Assembly (NCBI RefSeq): GCF_000787775.1
Contig: NZ_BBPM01000003.1
Coordinates: 91,189-155,188 of the forward strand
DNA from: Streptacidiphilus carbonis
Lineage (GTDB): Bacteria > Actinomycetota > Actinomycetes > Streptomycetales > Streptomycetaceae
Reading direction: 5' to 3'
Length of the DNA stretch: 64,000 bases
Below are positions 27,446 to 35,658 of the stretch, piece by piece. Every line of letters begins with the position of its first letter. Positions within the stretch are counted from its first letter, which is position 1. The position numbers and the translations under genes are program-made. The notes beneath the pieces were generated by a model. It was not told where the DNA came from and made no database searches. It saw nothing but the letters and a program-made list of their open reading frames with translations.

Positions 27446-28686
27446 CAGAGCCTCAGGAGACCCCGGAGCGGTACACCGTCATCTCCGCCGACTGCCACGC
27501 CGGCGCCGACCTGCTGGACTACCGCCCCTACCTGGACTCCCGGTTCCACGAGGTGTTCGACGCCTGGGCCGCGACCTACGTCAACCCCTTCGCCGACCTC
27601 CAAGCCGCCGAGGCCGACCGCAACTGGGACTCCGACCGCCGGCTCGCCGAGCTGGAGCAGGACGGCATCGTCGCCGAGGTGGTGTTCCCCAACACCGTCC
27701 CGCCGTTCTACCCCAGCACCTCGCTGACGGCCGCCGTGCCGACGCCCGAGGAGTACCGGCTGCGCTGGGCCGGACTGCAGGCCCACAACCGCTGGATGGC
27801 CGACTTCTGCGCGCTGGCGCCCGGCCGCCGGGCCGGGACCTTCCAGGTACTGCTCAACGATGTGGACGCGGCCGCCGCCGAGGTGCGTCGCTGCCACGCC
27901 GCCGGGCTCACCGGCGGGGTGGTCCTGCCCGGCGTCCCGCCGGGGTCGCCGGTCCCGGAGCTGTATTCGACGGCGTACGACCCGCTGTGGGCGGTCTGCG
28001 CGGAGCTCGGCGTCCCGGTCAACCACCACGGCGGCTCGGCCGGACCGGTGCTCGGCGAGGAGCCGGCCGCCCGGGCGGTGTTCATGGTGGAGACCACCTG
28101 GTTCTCCCACCGGGCGCTGTGGCACCTGGTGTTCGGCGGCGCGTTCCGCCGGCACCCGGGGCTGCGGCTGGTCCTCACCGAGCAGGGCTCGGGGTGGATC
28201 CCGGGGGTGCTGGACATGCTGGACTACTACCACGGACGGCTGGTGGGGGCGGCGACCAGGGCCGCCACGGCCGAGTCCAAGTTCGGGACGGGGCTGGCCG
28301 AGGCGATGGGCGCGGGACCGCGCGCGGTCTGGGAGTCCAACTGCTTCGTCGGCGCGAGCTTCATGCGCGCGCACGAGGTTCCGCTGCGCGAGCGGATCGG
28401 CCTGGACAAGATCATGTGGGGCAGCGACTTCCCCCACGACGAGGGCACCTACCCCTACACCACCGAGGCCCTCCGCACTGCCTACGCGGGCCTCCCCTAC
28501 CCCGAGGTCGCCGCCATGGTCGGCGCCAACGCCGCCCGCGTGTACGGTTTCGACCTCCCGACGCTGGACGCCCTGGCCGCCAAGACCGGCCCCCTGGTCG
28601 CCGAGGTCGCCCAACCCCTCCCCGCGCCCCCGCCGGGCGCCACCAGCCCGGCCTTCGCCAAGGGCGGATCCGTCAGAGTGTGGTGA
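27442..28686 (+). CDS. Amidohydrolase_2-family metal enzyme, copy 2
   Basis: This 414-residue paralogue has the same frame of motifs (VISADCHAGADLLDYRPYL, NHHGGSAGP, IMWGSDFPHDEGTYPY) but is clearly diverged from copy 1. The two may act on successive substrates or form a heteromer. GTG 27442 overlaps the previous stop and is preceded by GGGAGGA. The C-terminal tail is Pro-rich. A strong terminator follows. Confidence 0.87.
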   Translation: MTEPQETPERYTVISADCHAGADLLDYRPYLDSRFHEVFDAWAATYVNPFADLQAAEADRNWDSDRRLAELEQDGIVAEVVFPNTVPPFYPSTSLTAAVPTPEEYRLRWAGLQAHNRWMADFCALAPGRRAGTFQVLLNDVDAAAAEVRRCHAAGLTGGVVLPGVPPGSPVPELYSTAYDPLWAVCAELGVPVNHHGGSAGPVLGEEPAARAVFMVETTWFSHRALWHLVFGGAFRRHPGLRLVLTEQGSGWIPGVLDMLDYYHGRLVGAATRAATAESKFGTGLAEAMGAGPRAVWESNCFVGASFMRAHEVPLRERIGLDKIMWGSDFPHDEGTYPYTTEALRTAYAGLPYPEVAAMVGANAARVYGFDLPTLDALAAKTGPLVAEVAQPLPAPPPGATSPAFAKGGSVRVW

Positions 28687-28693
28687 GCGGAAT

Positions 28694-28724
28694 CCCAGGG
28701 GCGCCCAGCCCGGGCGCCCCTGGG
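28694..28724. terminator. Bidirectional terminator, amidohydrolase/Uma2 convergence
   Basis: CCCAGGGGCGCCC pairs perfectly with GGGCGCCCCTGGG (13 bp, 5-nt loop) right after the operon stop. Confidence 0.88.
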
Positions 28725-28738
28725 AGGACGAGCCGGGT

Positions 28739-29284
28739 TCAGGCCTGCGGGCTCGCCGGGAGCAGCACATCCAGGTCGAGGGTGAACACACGACCGTCGT
28801 CGAGAGTGATCGGCAGGCTGCCGGTCCCGTACTTCCGGGTCAGCGCCTGGCTGTATCCGGAGGCCTGGGGCCCGGTGTGCAGCACGACCTCGCGGGCGTA
28901 CGGGTCCACGATCAGGTAGATCGGGATGCCGTAGCGACCGTACTTCTCCGTGCACTCGTCGTAGTCCTTGCGCACCGAAGGAGTCGAGACGACCTCGGCG
29001 ATCAGCAGCACGTCCTCGAAGCTATAGCGCTGGGCCACCAGCCGGGCATCCTCCAGGAAGACAGCCAGGTCGGGGGCGGAGCTCTCCTCAGCTGGAAGGC
29101 TGATGTAGACCTGCGACGTCACCTTGGCCCGACGTCCCAGCGACAGTGCAGAGTAGTACTGGATGGACTTCAACGCGTCGGCGTGCTCCTGGCTTCGCGG
29201 GACCATGATCACTTTTCCGTCGGCCCCGAAGAACACCGCATAGCCCCGAGGGAACTCAACACGCTCAATCGGGTGCGCCGCCAC
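28739..29284 (-). CDS. Uma2-family PD-(D/E)XK nuclease-like protein
   Basis: This 181-residue Uma2/DUF820 protein carries the restriction-endonuclease-like core: SAPDLAVF (Asp), LIAEVVSTPSVRKDY (Glu..Lys) and KYGRYGIPIYLIVDP. Uma2 genes are numerous and mobile in Streptomyces and cyanobacteria, and their role is unknown. Codon choice is visibly less GC-biased here than in its neighbours, suggesting a separate history. Confidence 0.85.
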   Translation of the reverse strand: MAAHPIERVEFPRGYAVFFGADGKVIMVPRSQEHADALKSIQYYSALSLGRRAKVTSQVYISLPAEESSAPDLAVFLEDARLVAQRYSFEDVLLIAEVVSTPSVRKDYDECTEKYGRYGIPIYLIVDPYAREVVLHTGPQASGYSQALTRKYGTGSLPITLDDGRVFTLDLDVLLPASPQA

Positions 29285-29387
29285 CGACCCTCCTTCGGTC
29301 CGATCGCGACCAGCCTAGCCATCGGGCACCCTACGGACCGGTAACAACCTCTGTACAGGGGTTCTCTGCGGCTCTACGCTCCCGTTC

Positions 29388-30269
29388 ATGCCGAACCTGC
29401 CCGATGCCGTGCTCTGGTCCGTGCCCGCCTTCGTCCTGCTCACCGTCGTGGAGATAGTGTCGTTCCTGGTCCATCCGGACGAGGACGAGCAGGGGTACAC
29501 CGGGAAGGACACCGCCACCAGCCTGACCATGGGGCTGGGGAGCCTGGTGACCAACCTGGGGTGGAAGATCCCCGCATTCGCCCTGTACAACCTGGTGTAC
29601 GCGCTGACGCCGCTGCGGGTGCCGGTGCTGTGGTGGACCACGGTGCCGCTGATGCTGCTCGGGCAGGACTTCTGCTACTACTGGTCGCACCGCAGCACGC
29701 ACCGGGTGCGGCTGCTCTGGGCGCAGCACGTGGTGCACCACTCCAGCCGGCACTACAACCTGTCGACCGCGCTGCGGCAGCCCTGGACGGACCTGACCTT
29801 CGGGATCTTCTACCTGCCGCTGGTGCTGGTCGGGGTCTCCCCCGCCGCGGTGGCGTTCTGCTCCTCCGTCAACCTGGTGTACCAGTTCTGGATCCACACC
29901 GAGCGGATCGGCAAACTGCCCCGCCCGCTGGAGTCCGTGCTGAACACCCCCTCGCACCACCGGGTGCACCACGCCTCGCAGGGCGGCTACCTGGACCGCA
30001 ACTTCGGCGGGATCCTGATCGTCTGGGACCGGCTGTTCGGCAGCTTCACCGCCGAGGGCGACCGGCCGGTCTACGGCCTGACCAAGAACATCAGCACCTT
30101 CAACCCGCTGCGGGTGGCCACCCACGAGTACGCCGCGATCGGCCGCGACCTGGCCGCCGCGCGCAACTGGCGCGAGCGCGCCGGGTACCTGTTCCGCGGC
30201 CCCGGCTGGCAGCCGGCCGACCTGACGGACCGGCAGTCCCCGGTCCCGGAACCCAAGGTCGCCGCGTGA
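29388..30269 (+). CDS. Fatty acid hydroxylase/sterol desaturase superfamily membrane enzyme
   Basis: This 293-residue, 4-5 helix diiron membrane oxygenase has all His boxes: HRSTH, HVVHHSS, the HTERIGKL segment and HHRVHH. The set resembles the AGMO/TMEM195-like branch, which cleaves ether bonds of alkylglycerols, as well as sterol C5-type desaturases. The next gene overlaps it (GTGA) and encodes a lysoplasmalogenase-like protein, which favours an ether-lipid role. That role is inference from pairing. Confidence 0.88.
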   Translation: MPNLPDAVLWSVPAFVLLTVVEIVSFLVHPDEDEQGYTGKDTATSLTMGLGSLVTNLGWKIPAFALYNLVYALTPLRVPVLWWTTVPLMLLGQDFCYYWSHRSTHRVRLLWAQHVVHHSSRHYNLSTALRQPWTDLTFGIFYLPLVLVGVSPAAVAFCSSVNLVYQFWIHTERIGKLPRPLESVLNTPSHHRVHHASQGGYLDRNFGGILIVWDRLFGSFTAEGDRPVYGLTKNISTFNPLRVATHEYAAIGRDLAAARNWRERAGYLFRGPGWQPADLTDRQSPVPEPKVAA

Positions 30270-30937
30270 GGCTGCGGGCGTACGCCGGGCTGTCCGTCGC
30301 CCACCTGGTGTTCATCCTGCTCGGCTGGGGCATCGCCCGGGACGTCAGCAAGCCGCTGCTGATGCTGCTGCTCGCCGCCGCCGTGGCCGCGGCGGCGCCC
30401 CGGCTGCTGCTGGGCGCGCTGCTGGCGTCCTGCGCCGGGGACACCTTCCTGATCTTCGGCGGGACCTGGTTCCTGCTGGGCATGGGCGGGTTCGCGGTGG
30501 CCCATGCCTGCTACGTCACCCGCTTCGTCCGCGGCGGCGCCCTGCGCGACCGCCGACGGCTGCTGCGTACGGCGGTGCCGTACGCGGTGGCCTGGGCCGT
30601 GCTGATCACCCTGCTCTGGCCGGACCTGGACGCCGGCCTTCGCATTCCGCTGGCCTGCTACAGCCTGCTGCTCACCGGCACCGCGGTGACCTCCGGCTGC
30701 GCCGGGCTGCGCACCGGCCTCGGCGGCGGGCTGTTCCTGCTGTCGGACTCGCTGATCGCCAGTGCGCTGGCGCACTGGCCGCAGCCGCCGGCGGCGGACT
30801 TCTGGGTGATGCTGACCTACCTCGTCGGTCAGTACCTGCTGGCGACCGGGATCGCCACCGCCTACAGCGCCAGGTCGACCACGACCGGGGCGTGGTCCGA
30901 GGTGCCCTTGCCCTTGCGGGCCTCGCGGTCGACGTAG
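30266..30937 (+). CDS. YhhN/TMEM86-like membrane protein (lysoplasmalogenase family)
   Basis: This 223-residue, seven- or eight-helix protein of the YhhN family, whose vertebrate member TMEM86B hydrolyses lysoplasmalogen, contains SKPLLMLLLAA, CAGDTFLIFG, HACYVTRFV, LSDSLIASAL and LTYLVGQYLLATG. These match the conserved Asp-bearing motifs of the family. GTG 30266 overlaps the hydroxylase stop. The last 25 residues run antisense into the 3' end of the exonuclease III gene (76-nt convergent overlap) and lie beyond the usual family end. Confidence 0.8.
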   Translation: MRLRAYAGLSVAHLVFILLGWGIARDVSKPLLMLLLAAAVAAAAPRLLLGALLASCAGDTFLIFGGTWFLLGMGGFAVAHACYVTRFVRGGALRDRRRLLRTAVPYAVAWAVLITLLWPDLDAGLRIPLACYSLLLTGTAVTSGCAGLRTGLGGGLFLLSDSLIASALAHWPQPPAADFWVMLTYLVGQYLLATGIATAYSARSTTTGAWSEVPLPLRASRST

Positions 30938-31692
30938 GAGTCGCTGACCGCCTCCACGAAGGGCTTGTTGGCGTAAGTGAAGTCGATCCGCATGCCGTAG
31001 TTCTTGGGGAAGGCCAGCCCCCGGTAGTCCCAGAACGTGAAGGGGTGGTCGTACTTGAGCGCGCGCGGGAAGACGTCGGCCAGGCCGACGTCGCGCAGGT
31101 CGGCGAGGGCCTGCCGCTCCGGCGCGGTGACATGGGTGGCCCCCACGAACTTGGACATGTCCCAGACGTCCTGGTCGGTGGGCGCGACGTTGAAGTCGCC
31201 CAGCACCGCGAACGGACGCGGTCCCGCGGTGTCCTCGCGGACCGCGTCGCGCAGCGCCGCCAGCCACTGCAGCTTGTAGGCGTAGTGGGCGTGGTCCACC
31301 TCGCGGCCGTTGGGAACGTACACCGACCAGACCCGGACCGGGCCGCAGGTCGCGGCGATGGCCCGGGCCTCCTGCTCGGGCTCCGGCTCCAGCAGCGAGG
31401 GCTCGGCGTCGGCTGCGGGGTCGGCCAGGTAGCCCGGCTGGGCGGGCAGGCCGCGCACCACGTCCTCGATGCCCAGCTTGGACAGCACAGCCACGCCGTT
31501 CCAGCGGCCGGTGCCGTGCGCGGCGGCTTCGTAGCCGAGCTCGCGCACCGCCTCGTAGGGGAAGGCGTCGGCAGCGCACTTCAGCTCCTGCAGGCACAGC
31601 ACGTCGGGCGCGGCCGAGCCCAGCCATTCGAGCAGCTTGGGCAGCCGGGCGTTGACCGAGTTGATGTTCCAGGTGGCGACGCGGACGGTCAT
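30862..31692 (-). CDS. xth: Exodeoxyribonuclease III (AP endonuclease)
   Basis: This 276-residue EEP-fold DNA-repair nuclease shows VATWNINSVNARL, LCLQELKCA (metal Glu), the YVPNGREV loop, VLGDFNVAPTDQDVWD (Asp/Asn pair) and the terminal TSDHAPVVVDL with catalytic His. An acidic Pro/Glu insertion (AADAEPSLLEPEPEQ) lies between PGYLADP and EARAI. Length is near the family norm. Its 3' end overlaps the YhhN-like gene. Confidence 0.94.
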   Translation of the reverse strand: MTVRVATWNINSVNARLPKLLEWLGSAAPDVLCLQELKCAADAFPYEAVRELGYEAAAHGTGRWNGVAVLSKLGIEDVVRGLPAQPGYLADPAADAEPSLLEPEPEQEARAIAATCGPVRVWSVYVPNGREVDHAHYAYKLQWLAALRDAVREDTAGPRPFAVLGDFNVAPTDQDVWDMSKFVGATHVTAPERQALADLRDVGLADVFPRALKYDHPFTFWDYRGLAFPKNYGMRIDFTYANKPFVEAVSDSYVDREARKGKGTSDHAPVVVDLAL

Positions 31693-31772
31693 CGGGAGCT
31701 CTGCTTCCTGGCGGTGGATCGGACGGGCGGTGGGCCATGGACAACCTACCGCCCGCCACTGACAGCGGCCCG

Positions 31773-33590
31773 CTACTGCGGTCCGACCGGCCACACCGCC
31801 GCCGCGGCACCGCCGCCGCGGCGCACCGGCTCGGCCGCGGCCTGCAGCCGTCCGTCCGGCAGCGCCTGGATCCCGGTCGCCGCGCCGATCTCCGCGGGCC
31901 TGGACGAGAACACCTCGCCGAGCCCGGTCAGCGCCGCCGCGTCCGGCGAGTCCAGGAACGCCTGCTCGACGTCGGAGACGGCGCCGTTGCGCTGGCTGGC
32001 CCGGGGCGCGGCGATGGCCTGCTCCAGCGACAGCCCCCGGTCGACATGGCCGAGCAGGGTCTGCAGCACCGTGGTGATGATGGTGGCGCCGCCGGGCGAG
32101 CCCAGCGCGAAGTCGAACCTGCCGTTCCTCAGCACGATCGTCGGCGACATGGACGAGCGCGGGCGCTTGCCCGCCGCGGGCAGGTTGGGGTCGGGCACGC
32201 CGGCCACCGGGGCGGCGAAGTCGAAGTCGGTCAGCTCGTTGTTGAGCAGGAAGCCGCGGCCCGGCACGGTCATCGCGCTGCCGCCGGTCTGCTCGATCGT
32301 CAGGGTGTAGGAGACCACGTTGCCCCAGCGGTCGGCGACCGTCAGATGGGTGGTGTTGGTGCCCTCGTAGGTGGTGGGCGCCGGGGTGCCGGCGGTGGAG
32401 CAGCCGCGCGCCGGGTGCCGGGGGTCGGCCGGGGCCAGCGGGCTGGTCAGGCTGGAGTCCGGCTTGATCAGGCAGGCGCGGGAGTCGGCGAACCGCTGCG
32501 ACAGCAGGGCCCTGGTCGGTACGTCGACCTGGCTGGGGTCGCCCACCCAGCGGTTGCGGTCGGCGAAGGCGATCCGGCTGGCCTCCAGGTAGTCGTGCAG
32601 GTACTGGGTGGAGGAGGCGTCCTTGAGGTCGAAGTCCTGCAGGATGTTCAGCGCCTCGCCGACGGTGGTGCCGCCGCTCGACGAGGGCGCGATGGAGTAG
32701 ACGTCCAGGCCCCGGTAGCCGACCTCGGTCGGCGCCTGCTGCTTGACCTGATAGGCCGCCAGGTCCGCCGTCGACAGCTTCCCTGGACGGGCGTTCCAGC
32801 CCGAGGCCGGGTCCACCTGCGGATGCTGCACCAGCGCGGTGATCTCCCGGCCGAGGTCGCCCCGGTAGAGCGCGGCGGTGCCCTGGCGCTCCAGCTCGCG
32901 GTAGGTGGCGGCGAGGTCGGGGTTGCGGAACACGCTGCCCACGGCCGGGGGCCTGCCGCCGGGCAGGAACAGCGCGCGGGTGGCCGGGAAGGCCGCGAAG
33001 CGGGTGGCGTTGTCGGCGGTCTGCTGGGCGAAGGTCGCGTCGACGACGAAGCCGTGGTCCGCGAGCTTCTCGGCCGGCTTGAGCGAGTCCGCGAAGGAGC
33101 GGGTGCCCCACAGCTGCAGCGCCCGGGCCCAGGTCTGCGCGCTGCCGGGGGTCCCCACCGACAGCCCGCTGCTGACGGCGTCGGCGAAGGCCAGCGGTTT
33201 GCCGTCGGAGCCGATGAAGAGGTTCTGGTCGGCGGTCCGCGGGGCGGTCTCCCGGCCGTCCAGGGTGCTGACCCGGTGGGTGCGGGCGTTGTAGTAGACG
33301 AAGTACCCGCCACCGCCGATCCCGGAGGAGTACGGCTCGGTGACGCCCAGCGCGGCGGCGGCCGCGACGGCCGCGTCCACGGCGTTGCCGCCGTTGCGGA
33401 GCACGGCGACGCCGATGTCGGTCGCCTCCGCGGACACGCTGGCGACCGCGCCGCCGTAACCGGCCGCCTCGGGCTGCTTCGCCGCGGGAGCGGCCGACGG
33501 CGCGGCGGCGGGCGACGGGACCGTGCCTGCCGTGGCGACCAGGGCCACGGCTAGGACCAGGGGTGATGCCAGTCGTAACGCCGAACTCAT
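31773..33590 (-). CDS. ggt: Secreted gamma-glutamyltransferase
   Basis: This 605-residue Ntn-hydrolase precursor is cleaved autocatalytically at a Thr to large and small subunits. It transfers or hydrolyses the gamma-glutamyl group of glutathione-like peptides outside the cell. A signal peptide (residues 1-27) is followed by GGNAVDAAVAAAAALGVTEP, SGIGGGGYF and, at the processing site, NTTHLTVADRWGNVVSYT. GSPGGATIITTVLQTL completes the active site. GGAGG precedes ATG 33590. Confidence 0.94.
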   Translation of the reverse strand: MSSALRLASPLVLAVALVATAGTVPSPAAAPSAAPAAKQPEAAGYGGAVASVSAEATDIGVAVLRNGGNAVDAAVAAAAALGVTEPYSSGIGGGGYFVYYNARTHRVSTLDGRETAPRTADQNLFIGSDGKPLAFADAVSSGLSVGTPGSAQTWARALQLWGTRSFADSLKPAEKLADHGFVVDATFAQQTADNATRFAAFPATRALFLPGGRPPAVGSVFRNPDLAATYRELERQGTAALYRGDLGREITALVQHPQVDPASGWNARPGKLSTADLAAYQVKQQAPTEVGYRGLDVYSIAPSSSGGTTVGEALNILQDFDLKDASSTQYLHDYLEASRIAFADRNRWVGDPSQVDVPTRALLSQRFADSRACLIKPDSSLTSPLAPADPRHPARGCSTAGTPAPTTYEGTNTTHLTVADRWGNVVSYTLTIEQTGGSAMTVPGRGFLLNNELTDFDFAAPVAGVPDPNLPAAGKRPRSSMSPTIVLRNGRFDFALGSPGGATIITTVLQTLLGHVDRGLSLEQAIAAPRASQRNGAVSDVEQAFLDSPDAAALTGLGEVFSSRPAEIGAATGIQALPDGRLQAAAEPVRRGGGAAAAVWPVGPQ

Positions 33591-33728
33591 GCGAACCTCC
33601 GGTGAGGGTGAGAGCGCAGTGCGGTGACGGTGTACCGACCATTGCGTCACAGCGCACAGCGGTCGCACAAGAACTCCCACGAGTGACAGCGCCGGGTCGG
33701 TGCGGGCGCCCCGGAGGGCGTCGGTCAT

Positions 33729-33784
33729 GATGGTGGGCGGCAGCCGGACGGTTGGCGGCGGCCGGATGGTGGGCGGCAGCCGGA
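33729..33784. repeat. Pair of 20-bp direct repeats upstream of the CtaG-like gene
   Basis: GATGGTGGGCGGCAGCCGGA occurs identically at 33729-33748 and 33765-33784, with related GGCGG/CCGG pieces between and after. The pair lies between ggt and the CtaG-like gene. Confidence 0.8.
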
Positions 33785-33824
33785 GGGCGGTCGACAGCCG
33801 ACAGCACTGAGGAGGGCGACGGCG

Positions 33825-34829
33825 ATGGCGGTACTGGCGGGCGTCGGCTACTCCGGGCCCCCGGCCTGGACGCTGGGCCGGGTGTTCAGCGACTGGCAGG
33901 CCGAGCCGGTGGTGCTGGCCCTGGCGGTGCTCGGGACGGCCGGCTACCTCTACGGCGTCGCCCGGATCCGGCGCGGCGGCGGGTCCTGGTCCTTCGGCCG
34001 CGTCTTCGCCTATCTGCTGGGCATGGCGCTGTGGGTCTTCACCACCTGCTCCGGCGTGGGCGTCTACGAGAAGGTGCTGTTCACCGACCGCGCGGTGCAG
34101 TCCGTGCTGCTGCTGATGGTGGTGCCGCTGCTGCTGGCCATGGGCGCGCCGGTGACCGTGCTGGTCGAGGCCGCGCCGGAGCGCCGGCGCGAACGGCTGC
34201 GGGCCGCGATGCGCGGGCGGGCCGCCCAGGTGCTGATGTTCCCGCTGGTGTCGACGGTGCTGCTGATCGTGCCGCCGTGGCTGCTCTACTTCAGCCCCTG
34301 GTACCGGCTGTCACTGACCACCACCGGGTTCAACATCCTCTTCCATGTCGCCTTCGTGCTGTTCGGCCTCGCCTACTTCTGGCCACGGCTGCAGCTGGAC
34401 CCGGTGGCCCGGCACTACCACCCGCTGCTCGGCATCACCATCACCGTCGCCGAGGTGATCTTCGACGCGGCGCTGGGCTTCGTCCTGGTGTTCGGCTCGA
34501 ACCTGCTGCTGCCGCACTACTGGGAGACCCTGAACCGGCCCTGGGGCATGTCCGCGCGGACCGACCAGTCCTGGGGCGGCGCGGTGCTGTGGGGGCTCGG
34601 CGACATCGCCGGGGTGCCCTTCCTGGTGGCGCTGATCATCCGGGTGGTCCGCGAGGAGCGGGTCCGCACCGCCGAGGTGGACGCCCAGCTGGACCAGGAG
34701 GCCGAGATCCGGCAGCAGCGCCAGCGCACCGAAGGGGTGCTGGCCGAGCCGGAGGACATGATGCGGCCCTGGTGGCTGGACGACCCCAACCTGGCCCACC
34801 GCTACGGCAACCAGGGCCGGCAGGGCTGA
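33825..34829 (+). CDS. Cytochrome c oxidase assembly protein, CtaG (caa3) family
   Basis: This 334-residue, seven-helix protein of the caa3_CtaG family is linked to copper delivery to cytochrome oxidase. Visible signatures are FTTCSGVGVYEKVLFTDRAV, LMVVPLLLAMGAPVTVL, FHVAFVLFGLAYFWP, HPLLGITITVAEVIFDAALG and a charged C-terminal tail ending in MMRPWWLDDPN. Streptomyces usually encodes several paralogues. This one has no copper gene next to it in the window. Confidence 0.87.
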   Translation: MAVLAGVGYSGPPAWTLGRVFSDWQAEPVVLALAVLGTAGYLYGVARIRRGGGSWSFGRVFAYLLGMALWVFTTCSGVGVYEKVLFTDRAVQSVLLLMVVPLLLAMGAPVTVLVEAAPERRRERLRAAMRGRAAQVLMFPLVSTVLLIVPPWLLYFSPWYRLSLTTTGFNILFHVAFVLFGLAYFWPRLQLDPVARHYHPLLGITITVAEVIFDAALGFVLVFGSNLLLPHYWETLNRPWGMSARTDQSWGGAVLWGLGDIAGVPFLVALIIRVVREERVRTAEVDAQLDQEAEIRQQRQRTEGVLAEPEDMMRPWWLDDPNLAHRYGNQGRQG

Positions 34830-34875
34830 CTCCCCAGCACCGCCGCACCGCGGCACCATCGCACCGCGGCACCGA

Positions 34876-35658
34876 CTACCGGCGGTTCTTCATGTACTTC
34901 TCGTAGTCGGCGACGACTTCCTCGGTGGAGCCGTCGGCCCGGATCACACCGCTCTCCAGCCAGATGGTGCGCTCGCAGGTGTCGCGGATCGAGTTGTTGT
35001 TGTGCGACACCAGGAACACCGTGCCGGCCGACTCCCGCAGCTCCTTGATCCGCTGCTCGCTGCGCCGCTGGAACGCGGCGTCCCCGGTCGACAGCGCCTC
35101 GTCGATCAGCAGCACGTCGTGGGTCTTGGCCGCGGCGATGGAGAACCGCAACCGGGAGGCCATGCCCGAGGAGTAGGTGCGCATCGGCAGCGAGACGAAG
35201 TCGCCGCGCTCGTTGATGCCGGAGAAGTCCACGATGCCCTGGTACTTGCCGCGGACGTCGGCGTGGGACATGCCCATCGCCAGGCAGCCCAGCACCACGT
35301 TGCGCTCACCGGTGAGGTCGTTCATCATCGCCGCGTTCACGCCCAGCAGCGACGGCTGGCCGTCGGTGTAGATGGCGCCCGACGCGGTCGGCAGCAGTCC
35401 GGCCACCGCCGACAGGGTGGTCGACTTGCCCGAGCCGTTGGAGCCGATCAGGCCGATGGCCTCGCCCTTGTAGGCGGTGAAGCTGATTCCCCGGACGGCG
35501 TGCACCTCGGAGATGGCCGGGGAGGACTTCCGGCGCACCATCCGGGACAGCGCCGAGGTGGCCGAACCGCGTCCGGCGCCGGTCCCGTAGATCTTGTAGA
35601 CGATGTGCACCTGGTCCACGATCACCGTGGGGACTCGCCGGTCGGAGTCCTCAGCCAC
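34876..35658 (-). CDS. ABC exporter ATPase, TagH/Wzt-like
   Basis: This 260-residue ATP-binding subunit of a polysaccharide/teichoic-acid exporter has Walker A GLIGSNGSGKST, the family-typical Y-loop (TYSSGMASRLRFSIA acts as signature) and Walker B LLIDEALSTGD, followed by His switch VSHNNNSI. It lacks the C-terminal carbohydrate-binding extension of some Wzt proteins. It overlaps the permease gene by 8 nt and is the last gene of the operon. Confidence 0.9.
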   Translation of the reverse strand: MAEDSDRRVPTVIVDQVHIVYKIYGTGAGRGSATSALSRMVRRKSSPAISEVHAVRGISFTAYKGEAIGLIGSNGSGKSTTLSAVAGLLPTASGAIYTDGQPSLLGVNAAMMNDLTGERNVVLGCLAMGMSHADVRGKYQGIVDFSGINERGDFVSLPMRTYSSGMASRLRFSIAAAKTHDVLLIDEALSTGDAAFQRRSEQRIKELRESAGTVFLVSHNNNSIRDTCERTIWLESGVIRADGSTEEVVADYEKYMKNRR

